Assembly: GCF_900110085.1 (NCBI RefSeq)
Contig: NZ_FOCK01000001.1
Coordinates: 62,001 to 126,000, forward strand
Direction of reading: 5' to 3'
DNA: 64,000 nucleotides
Source of the DNA: Prevotella sp. ne3005
Lineage (GTDB): Bacteria; Bacteroidota; Bacteroidia; Bacteroidales; Bacteroidaceae
This document shows positions 55,277-64,000 of this stretch, one piece after another. Below the pieces are notes generated by a model. It had not been told where the DNA came from, did no database searches, and saw only the letters and a list, made by a program, of their open reading frames with translations. Position 1 is the first letter of the stretch. Every line of letters starts with the position of its first letter. A program made the translations under genes and the position numbers.

Positions 55277-55402
55277 GAATGAAAGAATGAAAGAATGAAG
55301 AAATGAAAGAATGAAGAAATGAAAGAATGAAGAAATAAAGACGCTTTGTTAATAAACATTAAATCCGACCAATTTATTCTTCCATTCTTTCATTCTTTCA
55401 TT
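55277..55402 (+). terminator. GAATGAAA repeats forming a long inverted repeat after thiL
   Basis: Tandem gaatgaaa/gaagaaatgaaa units at 55277-55336 face cttccattctttcattcttt at 55379-55400. The two can pair over more than 20 bases and the right arm is followed by ttttttc, so the pair could end transcription. It lies between thiL and tRNA-Phe. Confidence 0.5.
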
Positions 55403-55454
55403 TTTTCTTAGTACCTTTGCACCCGCAAACGAAAGGATTGCACATTGACATGAT

Positions 55455-55527
55455 GGTGCCTTAGCTCAGTTGGTAGAGCATCGGACTGAAAATCCGTGTG
55501 TCCCCGGTTCGATTCCTGGAGGTACCA
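55455..55527 (+). tRNA. tRNA-Phe (GAA)
   Basis: 73 nt. Acceptor ggtgcct / aggtacc, D arm gctc...gagc, anticodon loop tgaaaat (GAA) between cggac and atccg (four pairs), T arm cccgg-ttcgatt-cctgg, discriminator A. CCA is not encoded. TACCTTTG at 55412-55419 is a promoter element upstream. Confidence 0.96.
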
Positions 55528-55582
55528 CTCCTCCTTTCATTAGCCCGGTTTCGCGTAATGGCGGCCGGGTTTCTTTTTTATA

Positions 55583-55619
55583 TTGAAGATTGAAAATTGA
55601 ATATTGAAATATTGAATAT
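55583..55619. repeat. ATTGAA microrepeat ahead of pantothenate kinase
   Basis: attgaagattgaaaattgaa, then tattgaaatattgaatat: about five units, immediately before the ATG. It serves as the whole 5' region after tRNA-Phe. Confidence 0.7.
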
Positions 55620-56450
55620 ATGGGAATAGTCATTGGAATCGACGTGGGCATCTCAACCACAAAGATTGTTGGAATCAAAAACGGCAAAGTATCGGCTCCT
55701 ATCCGTATTACCGCTGCCGATCCTATCACCTCTCTCTATGGAGCATTCGGAAAGTATCTTCATGACAACGACATCGATCTCAAAGATGTAGAACAGGTGA
55801 TGCTCACAGGTGTGGGTGCTGCCTACATCGACCAGCCCATCTATGGTCTGCCAACGGCAAAGTCTGAGGAGTTTGTGGCCGACGGTCTCGGAGCCCGCTT
55901 TGAATCAAAGCTCGACCATACCATTGTCGTATCAATGGGTACAGGTACCTCGTTCGTCAAGTGCGACGGTGACGAGATGAAACATATCGGTGGTATCGGT
56001 GTAGGAGGCGGTACACTCGCAGGACTAGCCCGTATCATGCTCAACACCAGCGACATCAAGCAAGTGGCAGCGATGGCCAAACAGGGTAATATCCGTAATA
56101 TCGACCTGACCATCGGTGACATCAGTGCCCAGCCATTGCCTGGACTGCCTATGGATACTACGGCCTCGAACTTCGCCCGTGCCACTACCGACGCCAAGAA
56201 AGAGGATATCGCCGCTGGCCTCATCAAGATGGTGCTCCAGAGCATTGGCTCAGCCGCCTGGCTCGCCTCTTTAGGTAGTGACATTCGCGACTTTGTACTC
56301 ATCGGCAACTTGTCACTTCTTCCCCAGTGCAAAGAAGTATTCCCTGCTTTGGAGAAGCTCTACGATATCCGATTCCACATCCCCAAGTACTCGCAGTACT
56401 GCACCGCCATCGGTGCTGCCCTCGATTATACCATCAACGGGAAAAAATAA
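55620..56450 (+). CDS. coaW: Type II pantothenate kinase
   Basis: 276 aa, the length of bacterial type II PanK. It phosphorylates pantothenate, the first step to coenzyme A. The ASKHA fold is visible: VIGIDVGISTTKIVGI (phosphate 1), TIVVSMGTGTSFVK and HIGGIGVGGGTLAGLARIML (phosphate 2 and the family-specific GGG), and a late adenosine motif near DFVLIGNLSLLP. The gene starts right after a microrepeat and ends in a good terminator. Its own promoter is not evident; it may be read through from tRNA-Phe. Confidence 0.85.
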   Translation: MGIVIGIDVGISTTKIVGIKNGKVSAPIRITAADPITSLYGAFGKYLHDNDIDLKDVEQVMLTGVGAAYIDQPIYGLPTAKSEEFVADGLGARFESKLDHTIVVSMGTGTSFVKCDGDEMKHIGGIGVGGGTLAGLARIMLNTSDIKQVAAMAKQGNIRNIDLTIGDISAQPLPGLPMDTTASNFARATTDAKKEDIAAGLIKMVLQSIGSAAWLASLGSDIRDFVLIGNLSLLPQCKEVFPALEKLYDIRFHIPKYSQYCTAIGAALDYTINGKK

Positions 56451-56452
56451 AG

Positions 56453-56480
56453 AAATCCTCGCCAATCGGCGGGGATTTTT
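56453..56480. terminator. Terminator between pantothenate kinase and MFS gene
   Basis: aaatcctcgcc-aatc-ggcggggatttt, then a T tail. Core CCAATCGG matches the terminators at 34203 and 58720 on the other strand. Confidence 0.85.
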
Positions 56481-56482
56481 AA

Positions 56483-57694
56483 TTATCGGACTGTCGGATT
56501 GAGATTTCTGCGGAGGAAGAACGTCTTGGTGGCCAAGAAGAAAGTAGCGACACCTGTGGCATTCACCACGACGACCGTCCAGAAGGCAGCACCATAGCCC
56601 AAAAGCTCGGATACGACACCACCCACGAGAATGCCAAGGCCCATGCCGATATCCCAGGAGATCAGGATGGTGCTGTTGGCTGTGCCACGCTGGTTGTTCG
56701 CAGCCACGTTGATGGTCATATTCTGAAAAGCAGGCCACATGTGACCATTGCCAAGACCTATCAACAGAGCAGAGCCGTAATAACCTGACATAATGGCTGT
56801 AGGGCTGGCAGGGAAGAGTGTTGGCATTAATATAAATAAGGTGTAGCCAACGAGTGAGATGACCATCCCCGAGCCTGCATTATGCGTCACACGTCCGTTT
56901 CTCAAGGCCTTCCCGCCCTGTAGACGAGAGAGGATCAGACCTACGGAGCAGAGCATGAAATAGGTGCCCGTGCCTCCTGTGATACCCATCACCTCCTTAC
57001 CATAGATGGCGAGGTAGTTACTGAGTACGCCGAAACTGAAGCCAAAGGCCACCATATTTAACCCTAAGAGCCAGCCGCGCACGAGGAAGAAGCGGTCAAG
57101 TGAGAACTTACGGCAAGCAGTGGGAGTTGGTAAGTGTTTTACTTTGACCGTCGAGTCGACAAGCCATCCAGCACAAGCCACGATAAAGGCCAGCCAGAAA
57201 AGGAACTCAAAGCTGTGGGTAAGCTGATAGATGAAAATGCCAATCGTAGGAGCCAGTGCCATCGCCAGATTATTGCTCAAGCCATAATAACCGATGCCCT
57301 CAGTACGCCGACTGGAGGGCAGCACATCAATGGCCACCGTGGAGTTTGACACTGTCAAAGCCCCGAAGGGCCCTCCATGGAGTGTCCGGACGATGGTGAA
57401 CAACAATAAGGTGGAAGCAGCCAGATAACCTGCGAAGAAGATGGAAAAAGCGCCAAAGGCCACCATCAGCACCTTCTTGCGGGGAAAGGCATCTACCATA
57501 TAACCACTGAAAGGCCGGAACAGCAGGGCCGTGATGGTATAGCCTGAGAGTACGAGCCCTATCACATCCTTCGTGGCCCCGAAATGCTCACTCAGATAGA
57601 GCGGCAACAACGGCGTCAGCACGTAGAAAGCAAAAAACAACGAGAAGTTCGCTGCCATCACCTTACAATAGTTCCTATTCCAAAGTCTCTCCAT
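56483..57694 (-). CDS. Major facilitator superfamily transporter
   Basis: 403 aa with about 12 membrane helices. The N-terminal part has LTPLLPLYLSEHFGA and LLFRPFSGYMVDAFPRKKVL (the A-motif D-x-x-x-x-x-x-R-K-x-x between helices 2 and 3) and RTLHGGPFGALTVSNSTVAI. The shape suits a drug/sugar exporter; the substrate is not readable. Its promoter element TACCTTTG (57703-57710) lies eight bases before the ATG. It stands alone and is convergent with the pantothenate kinase gene. Confidence 0.85.
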   Translation of the reverse strand: MERLWNRNYCKVMAANFSLFFAFYVLTPLLPLYLSEHFGATKDVIGLVLSGYTITALLFRPFSGYMVDAFPRKKVLMVAFGAFSIFFAGYLAASTLLLFTIVRTLHGGPFGALTVSNSTVAIDVLPSSRRTEGIGYYGLSNNLAMALAPTIGIFIYQLTHSFEFLFWLAFIVACAGWLVDSTVKVKHLPTPTACRKFSLDRFFLVRGWLLGLNMVAFGFSFGVLSNYLAIYGKEVMGITGGTGTYFMLCSVGLILSRLQGGKALRNGRVTHNAGSGMVISLVGYTLFILMPTLFPASPTAIMSGYYGSALLIGLGNGHMWPAFQNMTINVAANNQRGTANSTILISWDIGMGLGILVGGVVSELLGYGAAFWTVVVVNATGVATFFLATKTFFLRRNLNPTVR

Positions 57695-57837
57695 ACAAAT
57701 TGCAAAGGTAGTGCTTTTTTCGCTTCCAGCGGTCGCCGCAACGTTAATGTTCTATAAATCTCTGCCTTTGGATTTAACTTTCACACCTCCGTTGCGTTTA
57801 TTCATCAGATCATATTATCAACTTAAAAGGACCTTTT

Positions 57838-58713
57838 ATGAAACGAACCATCACCTCTGTCCTGATGGCTATGACCATCGGATGCACGGCTGTGCAGGCA
57901 CAGCCCTTCGGAGCCCCAAGTGGCCCCTCAGATCCACACACCCTGAAATGCGGTCACCAGACGATGACCATCGACGCTGGCAAAGGCGGAAAAATCCTGT
58001 CGCTGAAGTACGACGACCAGGAAGTTATCTCCCAGTCAAGGTTCCCCGAATCGTTTGGCAGCACCTTCTGGACAAGTCCGCAGAAAGAATGGAATTGGCC
58101 CCCCGTACCCGAATTTGACAAGCAGGCCTACACGGTTGAGGAAAAAGATGGCCATCTCATCATGACCAGCCCCGTTAGCAATCGTCTGGGCTTCCGCATC
58201 CGCAAGGCTTTTGCTACCGATGAGAAAGACGGTGCCTTCGTTATCACCTACTCTATCATCAATGAGAGCAACGACACCCGCAAGGTAGCTCCCTGGGAGA
58301 TTACCCGCGTCACCAACGATGGTGGCGTCATCTTCTTCGATGCCCCCTTAGAGGGCATCACACCAGCCAACCTGATGGACTTCAAGGCCGAGCACGGTGC
58401 CGTGTGGTACAAGACTGACGTGACCAATGAGAACCGTAAGATCAATGCCGATGGTAATGGTTGGCTGGCTTATGCGAACAACGGACTGCTGCTGGTGAAG
58501 AAGTTCAACGACCTGAAGCCTGGCGATCCTGCTCCCAACGAGGCCGAGGTTCAGGTTTATGTCAACCGAGGCAAGACCTACATAGAGCTCGAGAGTCAGG
58601 GTGCCTACACCACGCTTCAGCCCAAAGAAGAACTCAATTGGACCGTCCGCTGGTATCTCAAGCCCATCAAGGAAGCAACACCCTCGAAAGACTTGCTGAA
58701 GATGGTAAAATAA
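57838..58713 (+). CDS. Secreted DUF4380-family protein
   Basis: 291 aa. Signal peptide MKRTITSVLMAMTIGCTAVQ to AQ, about residue 22. The mature part is beta-rich, with SLKYDDQEVISQSRFPESFG, FGSTFWTSPQKEWNWPPVPE and the C-terminal LQPKEELNWTVRWYLKPIKE, resembling DUF4380 and the aldose-epimerase/GH-associated beta-sandwich. Probably periplasmic and bound to a sugar ligand; no catalytic residue identified. It has its own terminator and faces the lactate permease gene. Confidence 0.75.
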   Translation: MKRTITSVLMAMTIGCTAVQAQPFGAPSGPSDPHTLKCGHQTMTIDAGKGGKILSLKYDDQEVISQSRFPESFGSTFWTSPQKEWNWPPVPEFDKQAYTVEEKDGHLIMTSPVSNRLGFRIRKAFATDEKDGAFVITYSIINESNDTRKVAPWEITRVTNDGGVIFFDAPLEGITPANLMDFKAEHGAVWYKTDVTNENRKINADGNGWLAYANNGLLLVKKFNDLKPGDPAPNEAEVQVYVNRGKTYIELESQGAYTTLQPKEELNWTVRWYLKPIKEATPSKDLLKMVK

Positions 58714-58719
58714 CAGAAC

Positions 58720-58748
58720 AAATCCCACCGATTGGCGGGATTTGTTTT
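58720..58748. terminator. Terminator between the DUF4380 gene and lactate permease
   Basis: aaatcccacc-gatt-ggcgggattt then ttgtttt. One mismatch in the stem. Third member of the CCGATTGG terminator family. Confidence 0.85.
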
Positions 58749-58750
58749 AT

Positions 58751-60355
58751 TTAGATGACGTGTAAGCCGAGGAACACCATCAGGCCGTTCATCAGGATCC
58801 AGAAGATGGCAAACGGCATTGTCTTACGCATGATGTCACCGTCCTGACCCTCCATATCGCAGGCAGCCGTAGCAATGGCGATGGATTGCGGAGAGAGCAG
58901 CTTACCACCCTCAGAACCAGCACAGTTGGCAGCTGCCAGCCAGTTGGTTTCGTTACCCGTTACGCCGAAGAATGTGCCCTGGTTCACCAGTCCGAGGTCG
59001 CTGGCGGCAGTAGCCTGCAGCTTACCGAAGAGGATGTTGGCATTCGTGGCGCTACCCGTTACGAAGGTACCGATAGAACCAATCAGCGGAGCGAAGAACG
59101 GGAAGGCAGCACCCGTGAGCAATACCAGTCCCTTGGCAATATCGTTGGTCATACCCGTATTGTTCATCAGCATGGCCATAGCCACAAGACAGCAGATCGT
59201 CACCACCGTCTTCTGCAGGTTGATGGTGGTCTTGGCCAACAGTTTCATCAGACTGCCGAAGCTCATGCCCTGAATCAGTCCACCGATGACTGCACCGAGG
59301 AAAATCATCAAGCCAGCATTCGACAACCAGCCGAACTTAAACGTATTGCCAATCACTGGCAACTCAAACTTAGTCACCAGCGTATTGTTCAGCAGTTCGT
59401 TTACCGGCGGTACAATCTTACTGCTAATCAGGATGAAGAAGATGATCAGACCGTAAACACTCCAAGCCTTGAGGGTCTTTGCCAGACCGAACTTCTTCCT
59501 CTCCACGATCACCTCGTCCTTGGGGTCCTCATCGCGTATGAACAACTTATTATATATAAGCATGGCGATGATGGCAGCCACAGAACCGAGGATGGCTGGT
59601 GTCTCAGGACCGATGAAGTGAGCACAGCAGAACTGCACCACGATGGAGAAGGTTCCCACGAAGAGCGCAATGGTGATATTCTTCATGATCTTCGTACGAT
59701 CGGTCATCATCAGGATGAGGAACGGGGTGATGAAGAACATCAGCGAGAGCTGCAGGATGATGAACGTAGCCACCTCACAGAGCTCTTCGGGCGTAGCCAC
59801 ACCACTGGCAGCCACCTGGTTGGCCAGCGTCGTGGCGGGCAGACCTACGGCACCGAAGCCTACAGCCACCGTATTGGCCACCAGACAGATGACAGCCGAG
59901 AACATCGGCTTGAACCCCAGTCCAATCAAGATAGCGGCAGGGATAGCCACAGCCGTACCGAAGCCGGCCATACCTTCGAGCACACCACCGAGACCCCATG
60001 TGAGCAAAAGCACCAACAATCCCTTATCTGAGGTCATCTGAATGAACTGCGTCTTGATGGTCTCAATCTCCTTGGTCTCGCATAGGATATTATAACTGAA
60101 GATGGCGCAGATAATGATCAGGATGATCGGGAAGCACGCCTTCAAGAAGCCCTCCACCACCGACCATAAAGTGATGCCAAAGATGGACACCCCGGCATAC
60201 TTCTCCGGAACGATACCCATCGCAGGAACGGCAAACAGGGCCAACAAGATCGTTACAGCCAAGGTGATAATAGCACTTCTATAGCCCGACACCTTGAAAC
60301 CCATCATCAGGACGATGAGCAATAAAATAGGAATTACAGATACTAATGCAGTCAT
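58751..60355 (-). CDS. lctP: L-lactate permease family transporter
   Basis: 534 aa with 12 or more hydrophobic helices. Motifs TWGLGGVLEGMAGFGTAVAI, GFGAVGLPATTLANQV, and the C-terminal GSATNANILFGKLQ and GNETNWLAAANCAGSEGGK, which are typical of LctP. It moves lactate (or glycolate) with protons across the inner membrane. Divergent from the D-lactate dehydrogenase-like gene, 200 bp apart. A TAAATTTG element (60403-60410, minus strand) is its likely -7 box. Confidence 0.9.
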   Translation of the reverse strand: MTALVSVIPILLLIVLMMGFKVSGYRSAIITLAVTILLALFAVPAMGIVPEKYAGVSIFGITLWSVVEGFLKACFPIILIIICAIFSYNILCETKEIETIKTQFIQMTSDKGLLVLLLTWGLGGVLEGMAGFGTAVAIPAAILIGLGFKPMFSAVICLVANTVAVGFGAVGLPATTLANQVAASGVATPEELCEVATFIILQLSLMFFITPFLILMMTDRTKIMKNITIALFVGTFSIVVQFCCAHFIGPETPAILGSVAAIIAMLIYNKLFIRDEDPKDEVIVERKKFGLAKTLKAWSVYGLIIFFILISSKIVPPVNELLNNTLVTKFELPVIGNTFKFGWLSNAGLMIFLGAVIGGLIQGMSFGSLMKLLAKTTINLQKTVVTICCLVAMAMLMNNTGMTNDIAKGLVLLTGAAFPFFAPLIGSIGTFVTGSATNANILFGKLQATAASDLGLVNQGTFFGVTGNETNWLAAANCAGSEGGKLLSPQSIAIATAACDMEGQDGDIMRKTMPFAIFWILMNGLMVFLGLHVI

Positions 60356-60557
60356 AGCGGTCTTTAGTTATTATTTTGTGAATATTATATACGTTTTGCC
60401 GACAAATTTACAAATATTCTCCCATAAAACCATATTATTTTAGTGAAAAAATCAAAAAGAGCAAAAAACTCTCATCTTTCTACTCCCAACTTTCAAATTA
60501 ATTTTGTATCTTTGGGCCGAAAATAATAATACACATCTAACTAAAAACGAATGCCCT
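60356..60557. promoter_or_regulatory. Divergent promoter region, lctP and D-lactate dehydrogenase-like gene
   Basis: Leftward: TAAATTTG at 60403-60410. Rightward: TATCTTTG at 60507-60514. Neither has a perfect TTTG at -33, so an activator is possible. No clear operator repeats. Confidence 0.5.
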
Positions 60558-63500
60558 ATGATTGAACAATTCCTATCAGACCTCAGGAAGTTCCTACCGT
60601 CTGACCGTATCTACACCGATGAGCTCCGTACACTCGGTTGGGGAACAGACGCCAGTTTTTACCGTCAGATTCCCAAGGTCGTCATCCGCAGCGATGGCGA
60701 AGAGGAAATCTCCAAGATAGTAAGTCTCTGCCAGAAGCACAAGCTGCCCTTTACCTTCCGTGCTGCAGGCACATCACTCTCTGGTCAGAGTTGTACTGAC
60801 AGCGTGCTCATCGTAGCCGGCAAGCACTGGGAGCAGTACAAGTTTGGTGAGGGTATGGAGACCATCAGACTCCAGCCTGGTATTGTGGGTGCCAGAGTGA
60901 ATGAGATTCTGAGGCCCTTCGGTCGTGTATTCCCACCCGACCCTGCCTCCATCGGCTCAGCCATGGTGGGTGGTATCGTGATCAACAATGCCTCGGGTAT
61001 GAACTGCGGCGTGCATGCCAACAGCGACCGTATGATGGTCTCTGCCCGCATCATCCTGACCGATGGCACCGTGCTCGACACAGGTTCTGAAGAGAGCAAA
61101 GCGGCCTTCCGCAAGAGTCACCCCGAGTTTCTGAAAAAGATTGAAGATTTGCGCGATAAGGTACGTGCAGACAAGGAACTGGCAGAGCGCATCAAGACCA
61201 AATACAGCATCAAGAACGTAACGGGTCTGAACCTGCGTCCGCTGATAGCCTATGACGATCCGTTCGACATCATCGCCCACTCGATGGTAGGCTCCGAGGG
61301 TACCCTTGCCTTCCTCTCCGAAGTCACGATGAAGACGCTCCACGACTACAAGTACAAAGCCTCTGCGATGGTTTACTTCCTCACGATGAAGGAGAGCTGC
61401 GAGGCCGTGGTAGCCATGAAGAAGCTGAAGGCCGGTGACGAAGACCTAGAGATGAGTGCAGAGAACCTGATGGTGAAGAGTGCCGAGATGCTCGACTACA
61501 TGTCACTCAGTTCCGTCGACGACCCTGTCTTCCTGCGTTATAAGGAAGATGTGGATGCCGGACGTATTGCAGGTGTGGAGCCCGGCGACTATCACAACCT
61601 CACCGCCATCCTCACCGAGACCAAAGGCATCACACACGAGCAGCTGCTGGAGAAGATTGAAGCCATCGGCAACTGTCTCACACAGTTCAACCTCTACCAG
61701 CCCGTTGAGTTTACCGAGGATCCCAAGGTATACGGCAAATACTGGGCCATCCGAAGCGGAATCTTCCCAAGCGTCGGTGGTACACGCCCCATCGGCACCT
61801 CCTGCCTCATCGAAGATGTGGCCTTCCCCATCGAATCGTTGCCTGAGGCTACCGTCAAGCTGCAGAAGCTCATCGCCGACCACGGCTATGACGATGCCTG
61901 TATCTACGGTCATGCCTTCGAAGGCAACTACCACTTCATCCTCAACCAGAGCTTTGCTGATGAGCACGAGGTGGCACGTTATGCCGAGATGATGCGCGAC
62001 GTGGCCAAACTCGTGGTCGAGGGCTACGATGGTTCACTGAAGGCAGAACACGGTACAGGTCGTAATATGGCACCGTTCGTGAAGTATGAGTGGGGCGACA
62101 AGGCCTACGAGGCCATGAAGGAGCTGAAGGCCATCTTCGACCCCGACGGCCTGCTCAACCAGGGTGTCATCTTCAACGACGACCCCGACTGCTTCATCAA
62201 GTGTCTGAAGCCGCTGCCAGTGCTCGACTTCGACTTCAAGAAGGTGCCCGATGGCGGTCATTACCTCATGGACCCGACGCTCTCTACAGCCAAGGAGACC
62301 ATCGAGCAGGTGAAGCGTGCCAACAAGTGTATTGAGTGTGGTTTCTGCGAGGTCAACTGCATGTCGTGCGGCCTCACCCTCTCCTCTCGTATGCGTATTG
62401 CCGTCCAGCGTGAGATCCGCGAGCTGGAGGCCACGGGCAAGAATCCCGAACGTGTGGCTACGCTGAAGAAACAGTATAAATACTATGGTGATCAGACTTG
62501 TGCCACCGACGGCCTCTGCTCCACCTCGTGCCCGATGAAGATCAACACAGGCGAGCTGACACACATCATCCGTCAGATGGATATGCTCAACAACCATCTG
62601 GGCTATCAGGTCGGTGAGTTTGCTGCCAACCACATGGCTGGCATCAAGTCTGGCCTGCGCGTGGTACTCGATGTGGCCCATACAGCCCATGTCACCCTCG
62701 GTCCCACGCTGATGACCACCGTGTGCCGCACGATGAACAAGATGGGTCTTCCGCTCTGGACCACAGCCATGCCCAAGAAGCACCGTCAGCCCAAGAAGTC
62801 CGACCTCACCCAGTTCATCATCGAGAAATCCATCCCGCACAAGGAAGAAGAGCACTCTGACCTGAAGGTGGTCTACTTCCCCAGCTGTATCAACCAGACC
62901 ATGGGTCAGTCGAAGGGAAGCAAGATGAAGCACGACCTCGTGGATGAGGTCATCCAGCTGATGGCGAAGGCTGGTTATGAGGTCATCTTCCCCGAAGGCA
63001 TGGAGAAGATGTGCTGCGGACAGATCTGGGAGTCAAAGGGTATGCTCGATATTGCCGACCGTAAGAGTGCGGAGCTTGAGGCCGCTCTCTGGAAAGCCTC
63101 CGAGCATGGCAAATATCCAGTGCTCTGTGCCCAGAGCCCCTGCCTCCATCGCATGAAGAAGGTGATGAAGAAGATGAAGCTCTACGAGCCTGCCGAGTTT
63201 ATCATGAAGTACCTCGTTGACCGTCTCGACTTCCATCCCACCGACAAGCATATTGCCCTGCACCTCACCTGTTCTACCCGCCAGATGGGTGTAGACAAGG
63301 ATATGATTGCCCTGGCGAAGCTTTGCTGTACCAACGTCTTCCTACCCGAAGGCGTGGGCTGCTGCGGCTTTGCCGGCGACCGCGGATTCACCTTCCCCGA
63401 GCTCAACAAGTACGGCCTGAGGAAGCTCCGTCCGCAGATTGAGAAGAAAAAGATTGAGGTGGGCTACTCCAATAGCCGTACCTGCGAGATTGGTCTGGAA

Positions 63501-63593
63501 ACCAACACCGGCATCCCCTACATGAGCATCATCTATCTGGTGAACCTCTGCACGACGCCGAAAAAAGGTCTGACATCGCATGATATGAAATAA
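60558..63593 (+). CDS. FAD-linked oxidase with Fe-S cluster domains, D-lactate dehydrogenase-like
   Basis: 1011 aa. Start at ATG 60558; codons upstream to 60504 lie in the promoter. N-terminal FAD-binding-4 domain (RAAGTSLSGQSCTDS, MVGGIVINNASGMNCGVHAN), FAD-oxidase C domain with HAFEGNYHFILNQ, then ferredoxin-like cysteines CIECGFCEVNCMSC and CATDGLCSTSCPM. The C-terminal heterodisulfide-reductase-type CCG domains are FPSCINQTMG, MCCGQIWE, CSTRQMG and GCCGFAGDRGF. The first cluster carries Met-Ser-Cys where C-P-S-R is usual. The protein likely oxidises D-lactate or a 2-hydroxy acid and passes electrons to the quinone pool. Divergent from lctP, so one lactate-use unit. Confidence 0.85.
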   Translation: MIEQFLSDLRKFLPSDRIYTDELRTLGWGTDASFYRQIPKVVIRSDGEEEISKIVSLCQKHKLPFTFRAAGTSLSGQSCTDSVLIVAGKHWEQYKFGEGMETIRLQPGIVGARVNEILRPFGRVFPPDPASIGSAMVGGIVINNASGMNCGVHANSDRMMVSARIILTDGTVLDTGSEESKAAFRKSHPEFLKKIEDLRDKVRADKELAERIKTKYSIKNVTGLNLRPLIAYDDPFDIIAHSMVGSEGTLAFLSEVTMKTLHDYKYKASAMVYFLTMKESCEAVVAMKKLKAGDEDLEMSAENLMVKSAEMLDYMSLSSVDDPVFLRYKEDVDAGRIAGVEPGDYHNLTAILTETKGITHEQLLEKIEAIGNCLTQFNLYQPVEFTEDPKVYGKYWAIRSGIFPSVGGTRPIGTSCLIEDVAFPIESLPEATVKLQKLIADHGYDDACIYGHAFEGNYHFILNQSFADEHEVARYAEMMRDVAKLVVEGYDGSLKAEHGTGRNMAPFVKYEWGDKAYEAMKELKAIFDPDGLLNQGVIFNDDPDCFIKCLKPLPVLDFDFKKVPDGGHYLMDPTLSTAKETIEQVKRANKCIECGFCEVNCMSCGLTLSSRMRIAVQREIRELEATGKNPERVATLKKQYKYYGDQTCATDGLCSTSCPMKINTGELTHIIRQMDMLNNHLGYQVGEFAANHMAGIKSGLRVVLDVAHTAHVTLGPTLMTTVCRTMNKMGLPLWTTAMPKKHRQPKKSDLTQFIIEKSIPHKEEEHSDLKVVYFPSCINQTMGQSKGSKMKHDLVDEVIQLMAKAGYEVIFPEGMEKMCCGQIWESKGMLDIADRKSAELEAALWKASEHGKYPVLCAQSPCLHRMKKVMKKMKLYEPAEFIMKYLVDRLDFHPTDKHIALHLTCSTRQMGVDKDMIALAKLCCTNVFLPEGVGCCGFAGDRGFTFPELNKYGLRKLRPQIEKKKIEVGYSNSRTCEIGLETNTGIPYMSIIYLVNLCTTPKKGLTSHDMK

Positions 63594-63629
63594 CAAATTG
63601 TCAACGATTTATGTTAATTTCCCCAAAAT

Positions 63630-63653
63630 AGGCCGTTAATTCGGCCTTTTTTA
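63630..63653 (+). terminator. Terminator after the FAD/Fe-S oxidase
   Basis: Stem aggccg / cggcct, six-base loop, followed by T6. Close to the TACTTTTG -7 element (63655-63662) of the next gene. Confidence 0.85.
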
Positions 63654-63701
63654 TTACTTTTGCGGCCAAAAATTAAGCTTAAGAATAACATTATCGATAA
63701 T

Positions 63702-64000
63702 ATGGCCAATAATAACTCTTTCGTAGGCTCAAAAATCAAGAGCCTTCGTGAAACAAAGAATCTCAGCATCGAAGAGATTGCAGAGCGCAGCGGACTGTCC
63801 GTAGAGCAGATCAACAGTATCGAAAACGATGTGAACCTGCCCTCCTTAGGGCCGCTGATTAAGATTGCCCGTGCACTGGGTGTCCGTCTGGGTACGTTTA
63901 TGGATGATAACGATGCGCTGGGTCCCATCGTGACCCGTGCCGCCGACCGCGAGAAGGATAGCAGCATCAGCTTCAGCAACGATGCCACCGATGCCCGCAA
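63702..64000 (+). CDS. XRE-family helix-turn-helix regulator, 5' part
   Basis: First 99 or so residues; the rest is outside the window. KIKSLRETKNLSIEEIAERS, GLSVEQINSIENDVNLPSLG, then PLIKIARALGVRLGTFMDDN form a standard XRE HTH domain (about residues 8-65). The linker that follows (VTRAADREKDSSISFSNDAT) is typical of XRE proteins with a C-terminal cupin sensor, which cannot be confirmed here. It starts 40 bp after a TACTTTTG element. Its target is unknown. Confidence 0.85.
   Translation, partial: MANNNSFVGSKIKSLRETKNLSIEEIAERSGLSVEQINSIENDVNLPSLGPLIKIARALGVRLGTFMDDNDALGPIVTRAADREKDSSISFSNDATDAR

Noticed and set aside
58886..60031. Open frame antisense to the lactate permease
   Set aside because: Very rich in His, Gln and Glu, as expected from the reverse of membrane-helix codons.

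Overview
The window looks like a chromosomal segment of a Prevotella-type member of the Bacteroidales (a rumen or gut Prevotellaceae is the best fit). The grounds are a SusC/SusD outer-membrane pair, a type III glutamine synthetase, LL-diaminopimelate aminotransferase, many secreted proteins whose signal peptides end in AQ, almost no Shine-Dalgarno sequences, and repeated promoters of the Bacteroidetes form TTTG-N19/20-TAnnTTTG. There is no rRNA, CRISPR array, intact insertion sequence or prophage. Two tRNA genes (Val-GAC, Phe-GAA) are present.

Layout. 1-6.4 kb: a forward nitrogen/lysine block, gltB (3' end)-gltD-dapF-dapL-glnN, ending in a strong terminator. 6.4-9.2 kb: a small outer-membrane protein, then an AT-rich patch with a 234-bp imperfect inverted repeat, two palindromes, a broken ADP-ribosylglycohydrolase, a candidate small RNA, an orphan 138-aa protein and 20-bp direct repeats. 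9.2-13.4 kb: a DUF2461 protein, a four-helix membrane LytTR regulator, four evenly spaced direct repeats that look like its binding sites, then a TonB-dependent receptor and a small secreted protein. 13.5-18.1 kb: a reverse glycogen operon (debranching enzyme, glycogen synthase-type GT4, GH57). 18.3-20.3 kb: a lipid kinase, a decayed metallophosphoesterase remnant and miaA.

20.3-29.9 kb: a tightly packed reverse operon of seven envelope proteins running into miaA. They are a TMEM43-type membrane protein, a YARHG/beta-helix protein, two secreted proteins of unknown role, a second YARHG protein, a lipoprotein and a secreted protein with duplicated halves. This is the best candidate here for an undescribed system. 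30-35 kb: a small coiled-coil protein, a 16-residue-repeat protein, a TPR-membrane-AraC regulator, gapA and mscL. 34.2-39.2 kb: a SusD/SusC pair without its own enzymes. 39.5-43.6 kb: guaA, a MurU-like nucleotidyltransferase directly behind tRNA-Val, and an AmgK-like kinase fused to a RapZ C-terminal domain, which together suggest cell-wall sugar recycling. 43.7-50.3 kb: a DUF4450 six-hairpin enzyme, groL-groS and a GH28 pectinase.

50.4-55.3 kb: a forward set sppA-lpxK-punA-thiL, with a 116-bp lpxK/punA overlap and a microrepeat inside thiL. 55.4-58.7 kb: tRNA-Phe, type II pantothenate kinase, an MFS exporter and a DUF4380 protein. 58.7-63.6 kb: a lactate permease divergent from a large FAD/Fe-S D-lactate dehydrogenase-like protein. 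The window ends inside an XRE regulator.

Two themes run across the region. Short AT-rich microrepeats (TTCAAT, GTAAAAAG, GAATGAAA and related units) fill many intergenic gaps and in two places appear inside genes. At least seven genes have the -7 box 4-9 bp before the ATG, which predicts leaderless or near-leaderless messages. Function calls rest on reading protein motifs by eye; no database search was run.
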